32,571 nt of DNA from the NCBI GenBank assembly GCA_003142855.1, contig PLNW01000075.1, positions 36,132 through 68,702 of the forward strand, given 5' to 3'. Positions 16,579 through 25,700 of the stretch are shown here, in pieces. The position numbers and the translations under genes are program-made. Under the pieces are notes generated by a model. That model was not told where the DNA came from, searched no databases, and saw only the letters and a list, made by a program, of their open reading frames with translations. How positions within the stretch are numbered: position 1 is the stretch's first letter; every line of letters begins with the position of its first letter. Source of the stretch: Myxococcales bacterium. GTDB lineage: Bacteria > Myxococcota_A > Polyangia > Fen-1088.

Positions 16579-17192
16579 TGCGGAATCACGCACTCGGTGA
16601 GAAGCCCTACCGGCACGGCGTCTTTGACCGGAGCGAACGGACCGGTGGCCTGCCAGCGCAGCGACGCCGACTTGAGCGAGCCAACCATGTGGTAGTTGCA
16701 CGCGATCGAGAAGCGCTCTTTGGGCAGCTGACCGGTCATGCCAAGTGAACTCCACAGGCCCGCGCCCAGAAAGAGCACCTGATCCACGGTGTAGTAGGGA
16801 CGCAGGAGCAGGCGATCCTCTGTACCCTGCAGATCAAAGGGCTGCTGGTTGGCGCGAAACGCACAGTGCATTCCTTCGAACGCCACGTCCGAGGCACAGG
16901 CCAGGTTCTGCATGTCCTCACGAACCAGGGTCACTTCAATGGAACGCGTTCCCCCCTTGTACCAGCCATCCGCATGAGGCGCGTAGCGCTGGCCGTAGCC
17001 CGTCCAGGAGTAGATCGCCCAAACGATGAAACTCACCATGAACAGGCAGAGGAACGTGTAGCAGAGCACGTTGAATTCACCCGTCACCTTGGAAGGCGGG
17101 AGCACGTCAGGCTGCGGCACCGGCTCTGGGTTGGGCGGCGCTGCGGGTGCGGGCGCAGCGGGAGAAGTCTCGGGAACAGACGGCGAAGCCAT
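16575..17192 (-). CDS. Single-pass membrane protein coupled to the PMT mannosyltransferase
   Basis: 205 aa from ATG 17192 (MASPSVPETS). Pro/Ala-rich cytoplasmic N-terminus (about 1-35), one hydrophobic helix (NVLCYTFLCLFMVSFIVWAI, about 40-60), then an exported domain of about 140 aa with Cys at QNLACASDVAFEGMHC, SIACNYH and LTECVIPQ that could form disulfides. An in-frame ATG at 17240 is open but adds only unlikely sequence. The 4-bp stop/start overlap with the PMT gene implies translational coupling and probably a physical partnership. I do not recognise the family; an accessory subunit of the mannosyltransferase is inference. Confidence 0.8.
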   Translation of the reverse strand: MASPSVPETSPAAPAPAAPPNPEPVPQPDVLPPSKVTGEFNVLCYTFLCLFMVSFIVWAIYSWTGYGQRYAPHADGWYKGGTRSIEVTLVREDMQNLACASDVAFEGMHCAFRANQQPFDLQGTEDRLLLRPYYTVDQVLFLGAGLWSSLGMTGQLPKERFSIACNYHMVGSLKSASLRWQATGPFAPVKDAVPVGLLTECVIPQ

Positions 17193-17425
17193 GGCCCAAT
17201 GATTAAATGATGCCGTCGCCGCCGTCAACCGCGGCCCCAAAAGCCCGCCGGTGCGAGCGCGCTCGACGACCCGAGAATGCGCGCAGCGTTACCACCCTGC
17301 GACCTGGCGCTGCCCGTCAGAGGAGACCGTTTCCTGTCGTGCCGCAGATCGTGAGACCCGTTTTGTTTTCTCCACGCCCCCTTATGAAACGCCCCAGCCG
17401 AATCGAAGTCCTACGGTCACAAATA
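17193..17425. other. Divergent upstream region between PMT unit and CAZyme cluster
   Basis: 233 bp separating the minus-strand membrane protein from the plus-strand GH43-like gene. Promoters for both should lie here, but no convincing -35/-10 pair or operator was seen. Confidence 0.4.
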
Positions 17426-19045
17426 ATGAAGAAACTTCTAGGCCTCGCCACGCTGACCGCCGTCCTGCTAGCCGGAAGTCCGCGCGCCGGAGCGACGACG
17501 TACATCTTTGCGACTTTCAAAGGCGACGACGCCGCTGGCATGAAGCTATCCATCTATACGTCGACCGACTCAATCAACTTCACGCTGCTGTCTGACACTG
17601 GGTTCGGTGGCAATACCAGCTACATTCGCGATCCCAGCATCATGAAGTACACCGACGGGAAGTACTACATTGCCTACACCGATCCGATGACCGCGAGCTG
17701 CTGCAACCCCGAGGACCATTTTGGCATTGCTGTCAGCTCGGACCTGATTCACTGGAGCGATCTGACGACTGTGAAGGCAGGCGTGCCCAGTGTCTCGCGC
17801 ACTTGGGCGCCGGAATGGTACGTGGAGGGCGGGGTGGTCAGAATCATCGCCAATATCGACACTGGCAGCGAACTTCCCGATTTTGAACCCTATGCTTTCA
17901 CTGCCCAGAACAGTGAATTGACCCAGTGGAGTGGGCCGACGGTTCTTGGTATTGGCCCGGACTATATCGACACGTATGTGGCGAAGCTGGGCAGCACCTA
18001 TCACGCCTTCATCAAGAGCGAAACCACACGATATCTGGAACACGCGACCGCCCCGAGCCTGACTGGCCCCTGGACCTTCGTGGGCAAGAACGACTGGGCT
18101 GGATGGGGATCCGGACTGGAAGGGCCGGCCATTGTCCAATTGGACAATGGGCAATACCGGATGTACGTGGACCCGCAATCAGGCGGCGTGCCGTGCCAGA
18201 CCATGACCAGTTCCGATCTCAACACCTGGTCTGCAAGGGCCAGCATACCGGGCACCGCGGGAACGGTCATCCGACACGGCACGGTCATTAGAGACGTGAC
18301 GGGTCTTGGATCCAATGGATACTTCACGGCTGCGGGCGGATCCTCGGGCACCGGCGGTACCTCGGGCTCGAGCGGGGCCGCCGGCTCGGGCGGAACCACT
18401 GGCTCGGGTGGCAGCAAAGGTGGATCCACCGAAACGGGCGGTTCCTCAGCGACCGGCGGCATTTCAGGCTCAGGCGGCGCCAAGGGTGGATCCACGAGCA
18501 GCGGCTCAACCGCAATTGGCGGATCCACAAGCATGGGCGGCTCAACCCTGACCGGTGGCACCATTGCGACGGGCGGCTCTGCTGGCATCGGTGGCGGGAA
18601 TGGCGGAAGCGCATCCAGCCTAGGCGGCCACGGCGGAGCAGGAACAAGCGGCGCCACGGACAGCAGCCGCGACGCCGGAAACGCTGACGCGAGCACCGGC
18701 ACCGGGGGATCGACTGGTGCCGCGGGCGCGACCGCTGGCAGCGGCGGCGGCGCGACGCCGGATGCCGAGATCTCAGCGGGCGGCACTACCGCGAACAAGG
18801 ACGCAGGCACGCTTGTAACTGGCGGGACGCTCGGCGCGGCGACCGGGGGCAGCACCAGCGCCGCTGGCGGGATTTCGGGAACCGTGGCTGCGCCCGACGC
18901 GGGCGGCATCGCGGCGGCCAGGGCGTCGGGTTGTAGTTGCGCGGTGATGGGCAGGTCATCTTCCAAGCCCACATCGACGTCGGCGGGGCTGTTCTTCGGT
19001 CTTGCGGCATTGGCTATCAGCGCGCGTCGGCGCAAGCGCAAATAG
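17426..19045 (+). CDS. GH43-like glycosidase with Gly-rich linker and MYXO-CTERM tail
   Basis: Exported glycosidase, 539 aa from ATG 17426; an in-frame ATG at 17384 would add 14 residues before the same signal, and neither start has a Shine-Dalgarno site. Signal peptide MKKLLGLATLTAVLLAG, cleavage near RAGA (about 23). Residues 24-300 look like a five-bladed propeller of GH43 type: SYIRDPSIMKYTDGKYYIAY (candidate base D69), RTWAPEWYVEGG, and GLEGPAIVQLDNGQYRMYVD (candidate acid E232). GH43 enzymes cleave alpha-L-arabinofuranosides, beta-xylosides or galactans; which one applies here cannot be told. Residues about 305-500 are a Gly/Ser/Thr linker, and the end (SGCSCAVMGRSSS, hydrophobic segment, RRRKRK) is a MYXO-CTERM-type sorting signal. 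First gene of the plus-strand pectin cluster, 51 bp before the rhamnosidase. Confidence 0.88.
   Translation: MKKLLGLATLTAVLLAGSPRAGATTYIFATFKGDDAAGMKLSIYTSTDSINFTLLSDTGFGGNTSYIRDPSIMKYTDGKYYIAYTDPMTASCCNPEDHFGIAVSSDLIHWSDLTTVKAGVPSVSRTWAPEWYVEGGVVRIIANIDTGSELPDFEPYAFTAQNSELTQWSGPTVLGIGPDYIDTYVAKLGSTYHAFIKSETTRYLEHATAPSLTGPWTFVGKNDWAGWGSGLEGPAIVQLDNGQYRMYVDPQSGGVPCQTMTSSDLNTWSARASIPGTAGTVIRHGTVIRDVTGLGSNGYFTAAGGSSGTGGTSGSSGAAGSGGTTGSGGSKGGSTETGGSSATGGISGSGGAKGGSTSSGSTAIGGSTSMGGSTLTGGTIATGGSAGIGGGNGGSASSLGGHGGAGTSGATDSSRDAGNADASTGTGGSTGAAGATAGSGGGATPDAEISAGGTTANKDAGTLVTGGTLGAATGGSTSAAGGISGTVAAPDAGGIAAARASGCSCAVMGRSSSKPTSTSAGLFFGLAALAISARRRKRK
18335..18925 (+). repeat. Low-complexity Gly/Ser/Thr linker coding region of GH43-like gene
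   Basis: Degenerate short-period repeats encode GG(S/T)-rich peptide with recurring GGST, GGSKGGST and PDA motifs. The linker end resembles that of the GH29 fucosidase (GGSTSA followed shortly by a PDA and then GCSCA). Confidence 0.7.
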
Positions 19046-19096
19046 CGCCACGGAAGGCCAACCATTTTCGCGGTTTCGTGAGATGATCACGACGAC

Positions 19097-22000
19097 ATGC
19101 TCGTCCGAGCCAGCCAGTTCTTGATTCGAGCAGGAGAAGTTGCAGGAATTGGCCTGGCCCTGCTTTTCCTGGGCACAGCCGGCTGCAGTTCTGGCAGCTC
19201 CAATACCGCGGTTGATGCCGTGGCAGGAAACACGAGTGCCGGGGGAACGAGCGAAGGCTCAGCGGGAGCAGGCGGTGCGGGCCAGGGCGGCTCTTCTGCC
19301 TCGGCGGGCAGCACAGGCGCAGCAGGCGCGGGTGGGTTCAGCGCTGCGGGAGAGACGGCTGGCGCAACAGGGGCCGCGGCTGGAGCCAGCTCGGCGGGCG
19401 GCCAGGCCGGAATCGGCGGCGCGACGACCGGCGGGTCGGCTGGCTCAGCCGCGACGGGCGGCGTGGCCGTCTCGGGCGGAAGCATGGGAACCGGTGGTGC
19501 CGCCAGCGGGGGAGCCACGGGGGGCGCTGGGGGCAAGACCGTTTCAGGCGGCAGTGCGGCCGCGGGTCCCGCAGGAGGCGGCACCGGTGGAGCTTCCGGA
19601 GGGATCGTCGGCGGAACTGGCGGCGCAAGCCTGGGCGGGCAAGGTGGCGCCGGTGACAGCCCGGTCGTTCCGGTTCGTTTGCGCTGCGAGCTGCAGGATG
19701 CGCCGCTGGGCATCCAGACTGCCACTCCCCGCCTGGCCTGGGAGCTTCAGTCGTCGGACAGCAAGACGCGCGGTCTCAGTCAGTCAGCCTATGAAATCCT
19801 GGTGGCGTCATCGCTGGACAAGCTCTCCGCTGGCCAGGGCGACCTTCTCAGCACCGGGTCGGTGACCTCGACTGAATCGAGCCTGGTCTATTCTGGGCAG
19901 ACCCTCGGCTCTTGGACGCACGCCTACTGGAAGGTGCGCGTCCGCGACCAGGCGGCACGCATGTCGACCTGGAGCGTACCCTCGGAATTCACGGTCGGGC
20001 TGCTGGCCACCACCGACTGGGGCGCCCAGTGGATCTCGGGCGGCGCGGGCACGGCGCTGCCGATCTTTCGCAAGGAATTCACAGTCAGCAAGACCCTGAC
20101 GCGGGCCCTGGTCTCCATTTGCGGGCTCGGACAATTCGAGCTGCGGGTCAATGGCAGCAACGTCAGCGACGCGGTCATGGAACCGAGTTGGACCAACTAC
20201 ACGAAGAATTGCCACTACGTCACCTACGACGTGACCAAGGCCATTGTGCAAGGAAACAACGCCCTGGGTGTGCTGCTGGGCAACGGCATGTACAACGTGC
20301 CCACCAGCAGCCGCTACGCCAAGTTCACGGGTTCGTTCGGATCGCCGAAGCTGATCCTGCGTCTGCAAATGGAGTTCAGCGACGGCAGCAAAGACGCGGT
20401 GGCGAGCGACACCTCATGGACCGCGACGGCCGGCCCGATCACTTTCACCAGCATCTACGGCGGCGAAGACTTCGACGCTCGGCAAGAACCGGCAGGCTGG
20501 GACAAGGCCGGCTTTGCCGCAACCTCGTGGAAGCCGGCCACAGTGGCCAGCGGAACTGCGCCTTCACTGATCGCCCGGTCCGCACCGCCTGTGAAAGTGA
20601 TGCAGGAATTCCCCTCGACCCAAACCACCCAGCCACAATCGGGAGTCTTCGTCTACGACCTGGGCCAGAACTTCTCTGGCTGGCCCGAGATAACCGTGCA
20701 AGGAACCGCCGGCTCGACGGTCAAGTTGACCACAGGCGAGCTGTTGACCGCCCAGGGAGTGGTCACGCAAGCCAGCTCGGGCAGCCCGGTCTGGTTTTCC
20801 TACACTTTGCAGGGAAGCGGCAGCGAGGTCTGGCACCCGCGCTTTTCCTACACCGGCTTTCGCTATGTCCAAGTCGACGGCGCGGTCCCTGCTGCACAGG
20901 CCGCCAGCTTCCCCGGCAAACCCCAGATTGCCAGCCTCACCGGGAAATTCATCTACGCCTCGGCCGAGACGGTCGGCAAGTTCACATCGTCGGACCAGGA
21001 TCTGAACAAAATCCATGCCCTCATCCTGGCGGCCATTCGCAGCAACCTGCAGAACATCATCACCGACTGCCCGCACCGAGAGAAGCTCGGCTGGCTCGAG
21101 ACCTCGCACCTCCTCTTCCCGAGCATCATGTTCAATTTCGACGTGGCGGCCTTCTACGAAAAGTTCATTCGCGACGCCCGCGACGCCCAAACCAGCACCG
21201 GCCTGGTTCCCGACATCGCGCCCGAGTTCACCGTGTTCAGCGGCGACTTCCGCGATTCACCAGAATGGGGCAGCGCCTACGTGATCAACCCCTGGCACCT
21301 GTATCAGGCATACGGCGACCGGGGACCGCTCGACGAGCACTACGCCAACATGAAACGCTATGTGAACTATGTGGGCGGCAAGGCCAGCGGGAACATTGTG
21401 AGCTACGGCCTGGGTGACTGGTACGACGTCGGCCCCGCTGCGCCCGGGAATTCGCAACTCACGACTGCCGGAGTGACCGCGACCGCGATCTACCTCCAGG
21501 ATCTGCAGGTCATGCAGAAGGCCGCCCAATTGCTGGCCAACCAGACCGATGCGACACAGTTTGCTTCAAGCATCACGACGACCACGAATGCCTACAACAC
21601 CAAGTTCCTGACCAGCGGCGGCTCGTATGATCGAAACAGCCAGACGGCCGACGCGATGCCGCTGGCACTCGGCCTGGTCCCGGCCAATCAGCAGGCTGCG
21701 GTCCTGTCCAGTCTGGTGGGAGCGGTCACCGCGGCCAAGAACCAAGTCACGGCAGGCGACATCGGATTTGCCTATGTGATCCGCGCGCTTTCGCAGGCTG
21801 GCCGAGGCGACGTGATTTACTCCATGCTCAAGCAGTCGACCGGGCCCGGTTACCTAGACCAAATCAAGAACGGCGCGACGTCGCTGACGGAAGCCTGGGA
21901 CGCCAACCCGGCCGACTCGCAGAACCACGCGATGCTGGGTCATGCCGAGGAATGGCTGTACAACGGCCTGGGCGGCATCAATCCCGACCCGACCGGCCCG

Positions 22001-22306
22001 GGTTTCAAGAAGTTCTTCATTCGCCCGCAGCCTCAGACCGGCCTTGTTTCGGTCGACGCCGAGTACCATTCCATCCGCGGCCTGATCGTCAGCAACTGGC
22101 AGCAAGGCGCCACCGGCCTCACGCTGTCGGTCACGGTCCCGGTGAACACCACGGCCACCATCACCATCCCGACCAAGAACCCGGCGGCGGTCACCGAAAG
22201 TGGCGCCCCTGCTGCGACCGCCGCGGGCGTGATCTCGAACACCGCGCAAGCCAGCGCTCTGGAACTCGTGGTCGGCTCGGGCCAGTACGTGTTCGCCGCG
22301 CCATAG
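19097..22306 (+). CDS. GH78 alpha-L-rhamnosidase, probable lipoprotein
   Basis: Exported 1069-aa enzyme releasing alpha-L-rhamnose, in this setting from rhamnogalacturonan-I oligosaccharides. The N-terminus has a hydrophobic signal ending GTAGCSSGSS (C30), lipobox-like although Thr rather than Leu is at -3. A Gly/Ala/Ser linker (31-185) precedes a fibronectin-like domain (RLRCELQDAPLGIQTATPRL), a Bac_rhamnosid-N region (GLGQFELRVNGSNVSD, LGVLLGNGMYN) and the (alpha/alpha)6 barrel. The catalytic motif DCPHREKLGWLE has D657 and E662; the usual Asp 12 residues after the first Asp is Thr, with E668 beside it, a variant of the motif. The C-terminal Glu motif is AEEWLYNGLGGI (E951/E952). The start ATG 19097 has no strong ribosome-binding site. 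It is 51 bp after the GH43-like gene. Confidence 0.93.
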   Translation: MLVRASQFLIRAGEVAGIGLALLFLGTAGCSSGSSNTAVDAVAGNTSAGGTSEGSAGAGGAGQGGSSASAGSTGAAGAGGFSAAGETAGATGAAAGASSAGGQAGIGGATTGGSAGSAATGGVAVSGGSMGTGGAASGGATGGAGGKTVSGGSAAAGPAGGGTGGASGGIVGGTGGASLGGQGGAGDSPVVPVRLRCELQDAPLGIQTATPRLAWELQSSDSKTRGLSQSAYEILVASSLDKLSAGQGDLLSTGSVTSTESSLVYSGQTLGSWTHAYWKVRVRDQAARMSTWSVPSEFTVGLLATTDWGAQWISGGAGTALPIFRKEFTVSKTLTRALVSICGLGQFELRVNGSNVSDAVMEPSWTNYTKNCHYVTYDVTKAIVQGNNALGVLLGNGMYNVPTSSRYAKFTGSFGSPKLILRLQMEFSDGSKDAVASDTSWTATAGPITFTSIYGGEDFDARQEPAGWDKAGFAATSWKPATVASGTAPSLIARSAPPVKVMQEFPSTQTTQPQSGVFVYDLGQNFSGWPEITVQGTAGSTVKLTTGELLTAQGVVTQASSGSPVWFSYTLQGSGSEVWHPRFSYTGFRYVQVDGAVPAAQAASFPGKPQIASLTGKFIYASAETVGKFTSSDQDLNKIHALILAAIRSNLQNIITDCPHREKLGWLETSHLLFPSIMFNFDVAAFYEKFIRDARDAQTSTGLVPDIAPEFTVFSGDFRDSPEWGSAYVINPWHLYQAYGDRGPLDEHYANMKRYVNYVGGKASGNIVSYGLGDWYDVGPAAPGNSQLTTAGVTATAIYLQDLQVMQKAAQLLANQTDATQFASSITTTTNAYNTKFLTSGGSYDRNSQTADAMPLALGLVPANQQAAVLSSLVGAVTAAKNQVTAGDIGFAYVIRALSQAGRGDVIYSMLKQSTGPGYLDQIKNGATSLTEAWDANPADSQNHAMLGHAEEWLYNGLGGINPDPTGPGFKKFFIRPQPQTGLVSVDAEYHSIRGLIVSNWQQGATGLTLSVTVPVNTTATITIPTKNPAAVTESGAPAATAAGVISNTAQASALELVVGSGQYVFAAP

Positions 22307-22342
22307 GCGGACAGGCCGTCAGTCGCGGCCAACTTTTCTCGT

Positions 22343-22682
22343 CTCCTCAGAGGACGTCTGAAAAGCTGTCTTGGGCGTTCACCCGGCGCGAAACCGGCCG
22401 CATCCAGCACCCGACGATTGTGTAGATATCCTCACCCCCAGCCCCTCTCCTGCAAAGGAGAGGGGAGCCGGAAACATCAATCGCCGCACCGCATCTTCCG
22501 ACGCCCCTCTCCGTTCCGGAGAGGGGCTGGGGGTGAGGTTGCAATTCTCCGGTCGTCGCTGTTGCCCATGCCTTCCCTTTCCAGTCCTTGTCCGTCGCCT
22601 TTGCCCCCCCCACGATCATTTGCTTGACACATCACGCGGCCAATCCGGACGTGCTCTGAGCCTTTTCAGACGCCCTCCTCAG
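22343..22682. mobile_element. MITE-like element with 8-bp direct repeats and terminal inverted repeats
   Basis: CTCCTCAG occurs at 22343-22350 and 22675-22682 as flanking 8-bp direct repeats. Just inside (overlapping by a few bases) are terminal inverted repeats: 22350-22365 and the complement of 22662-22677 agree at 15 of 16 positions (GAGGACGTCTGAAAAG against GAGGGCGTCTGAAAAG). The body of about 324 bp has no gene but holds a nested GC-rich palindrome. These are the hallmarks of a non-autonomous transposable element with target-site duplication. It lies between the GH78 and GH2 genes. The transposase family that would move it is unknown. Confidence 0.6.
22430..22538. repeat. Nested GC-rich palindromic repeat (BIME/REP-like)
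   Basis: A perfect 21-bp inverted repeat pairs 22430-22450 with 22518-22538. Each half contains its own 9-bp hairpin: CCCCTCTCC/GGAGAGGGG at 22442-22450/22457-22465 and at 22504-22512/22518-22526. Strings of this CCTCACCCCCAGCCCC type recur between genes in many GC-rich bacteria, so it is likely a multicopy intergenic repeat. Confidence 0.8.
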
Positions 22683-22760
22683 GCGATTTTTGAACCCACT
22701 TCGCCGAGGTCGCGCCCCATTCGGTGCTGAAGCAATCTGCCGATTACCACGAAAGGCGAC

Positions 22761-25700
22761 ATGCACACACACCGCTCCGACCGACACTCCGCCGCTAACC
22801 TCCTCGCCGAAGTCGCAGCAATTGGCTTGGCCCTGCTCTTGCTGGGGCCAGCCGCCTGCAGCTCCAACGGTTCCAACGCCCCGGCAGAGAACGCCGGCTC
22901 CGGGGGAAACAGCGGTGGCTCGACCGGCCAAGCTGGCGCTGGTCAGAGCGGCTCTTCTCCCTCTGGTGGCAGCGCAGGCGTGGCCGGAGCAGGTGGGCTC
23001 AGCACGGCCGTGGAAACCGGTGGCACCGCGGCGGGCACAAGCGGGTCCAGCGTGGCAGGCGGTCAGACTGGCGGAAGCACGGGCGCCAGTGCCAGCGTGG
23101 GCGCAGGAGCGGGCGTGCCGGCAGGAGCCGGCGCAGGAGCGGGCGCGGGCGCAGGCTCGACCGGCGGCGCGCAGGGCGGCGGCAGTACCACGACAAGCGC
23201 GGCGGGCGCTGCGGCCGGTCTAGCCAGCGCGGGTGGAAAAGGCGGCTCCAACGGAGGCGCCGCATCGGGCGGCGTCGGCGGCGGGACAGCCACAACAGGC
23301 GCAGGGGGCAAGGCTGGCTCGGGCGGCAGCGCAGGAGCGACCAGCTCAGGCGGCGCGCCGTCCCCTAGCATCCGTCAGATACTCAACTTCAATCAGGCCT
23401 GGAAATTCAAATCAGGTGACTACAACGGCGCGCAGGCCGCCAGCTACGCTGATACATCGTGGGCCACGGTTGGACTGCCCCACTCGTTCAGCCTGCCCTA
23501 CTTCCTGTCGTCGAAATTCTACGTCGGCTATGGCTGGTATCGCAAGCATTTCACCGCGCCAGCAGAGTGGTCGAGCAAGCGGGTGTTTCTGGAATTCGAG
23601 GGGGCCTTTCAAGACGCCCAAGTTTACGTGAACGGCAAGTCGATCGGCGAACGCAAAGGCGGCTACAGTGGATTCTCCTTTGACATCACCAGCGCCGTGG
23701 TGACCGGCGACAACCTGGTGGCCGTCCAGGTCAACAACAACTGGGACGCGCAACTGGCGCCGCGGGCCGGCGACCACACCTTCAGTGGCGGGTTGTATCG
23801 CGATGTCAATCTGGTGGTGACCGATCCCTTGCACGTCACCTGGTACGGGACCTTCGTGACCACGCCGACTATCTCGGCCACCTCGGCCACAGTGGACATC
23901 AAGACGGAAATTCGCAACGACAATGCCACAAACACGAGTTGCACATTGAAGACTGACATTGTCGACAGCAAAGGGGCGACTGTGGGCACGGTGTCCTCCA
24001 CGCAGACCATCCCGGCCAACAGCACGGTCACAATCGACCAAACCACCCCAGCGATTGCCAATCCATCGCTGTGGCATCCCGATCACCCGACGCTGTACCG
24101 AGCGGTCAGCACGATCTCCGACGGCGCGACTAGCCTCGACAGCTTCTCCACGACGTTTGGCTTCCGCTGGATCAGTTGGTCGGCCAACAGCGGGTTTTCC
24201 ATCAATGGCTCGCACCTCTATCTTCACGGCGTGGACGTTCATCAAGATCACGCGGGCTGGGGCGACGGCGTGACCAATGCCGGGTTCTTGCGCGACGTGA
24301 AGCTGGTCAAGGACGCCGGCTTCAACTTTATTCGCGGCTCGCACTATCCCAAGGATCCAGCCTTTGGCGACGCCTGCGATCAGCTGGGCGTGCTCTTCTG
24401 GTCAGAAAACTGTTTCTGGGGCTATGGCGGCGCCACGGGCGAGGGTGCCTGGAACACGGCCGGCGCCTATCCCAACAATGCCGGGGACCAAACCGCATTC
24501 GAAACCAGCGTGACCGACAGCCTGACAGCCATGATCCGCGTGCATCGCAATCACCCGAGCATCATCGCCTGGAGCATGAGCAACGAGCCGTTCTTCACGG
24601 CTGACGCCACCAAGCCGCAAATGAGCGCACTGCTGACCAAAGAAGTCACACTGGCCCATCAGCTTGACCCAACCCGGCCGGCGGGCATCGGCGGGGCGCA
24701 GCGTCCGCAGGGCAGCGGGCGCATTGACAAGCTGGGCGACGTGGCCGGCTACAACGGTGATGGCGCGACCCTCTCCGACTTCCAGAATCCGGGCATCCCA
24801 AGCGTAGTAACCGAATACGGCAGCGTGGCCGCCACTCGCCCGGGCGCCTACGATCCCGGTTGGGGCAACTTGAGTGCCACGCTGACCAACGGGTTCCCCA
24901 CCGAATACGCCTGGCGCAGCGGCCAGGCCCTGTGGTGTGCGTTCGATCACGGCAGTGTGGGCAGCACCAAGCTGGAAACCATGGGAATCGTGGACTACTT
25001 CCGGCTGCCCAAGCGAGCCTGGTATTGGTATCGCAACGCCTACGCCAATGTGGCGCCGCCCAGCTGGCCCGCCAGTGGCACACCCGCGGCTCTGCAACTC
25101 ACCGCGGATAAGACTAATCTCGTGGCTGTGGATGGCACCGACGACGCGCAGCTGGTCGTGACGGTCGTGGACAGCAAAGGCAACGCCATCAACAACAGCG
25201 TTCCGGTCACCCTGTCCATCACGTCAGGCCCGGGCGAGTTCCCGACCGGAACCAGCATCACATTCACGCCGTCCGGAAGCAGCGATCAATCAGACATTGC
25301 CATTCTCGACGGCAAGGCCGCCATCGAATTTCGTAGCTACTACTCCGGCACCAGCGTGATCAAGGCGACCTCGTCCGGTCTGACTGCAGCGACCATCACC
25401 ATCACCTCGCAGGGCAGCCCGGTCTGGGTTGAGGGCGTCACTCCGCCGACTGCGGCGCGACCCTACACCCGCTACACCAGCGGAGGAAGCGCAGGCACCA
25501 GCCAAACCCTGGCCTTGAACCGTCCCACCAGCGCAAGCAGCAATGCCGGCACCGCGGGCAGTGGCAACGATGGCGACACCACAACCTCCTGGCAGGCGGC
25601 AACCACCGACACGGCTCCCTGGTGGTACGTGTCCCTGGAAAGCACATACACGGTCAGTTCGGTGCAGCTCACCTTCCCCACCGCAGCCAACTACCGCTAC

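Larger units (their letters stand above)
22307..22760. other. 454-bp gap between GH78 and GH2 genes
   Basis: Contains the MITE-like element and its palindrome and no protein gene. A CGCC/GGCG mini-hairpin followed by ATTTTT (22671-22691) could act as a weak terminator on plus. The last 78 bp should hold whatever promoter serves the GH2 gene; none is obvious. Confidence 0.6.

Noticed and set aside
18001..19065. Pro/Val-rich minus-strand ORFs in the linker regions (also 19087-19725, 27286-28161, 28241-29008 and plus 31799-32191)
   Set aside because: Complement of Gly/Thr-rich linkers always yields Pro/Val/Ala-rich open frames; no domain content.
19912..21417. 501-codon plus-strand ORF within the GH78 gene
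   Set aside because: Overlapping alternate frame, Arg/His/Pro-rich, while the main frame has full GH78 motifs.
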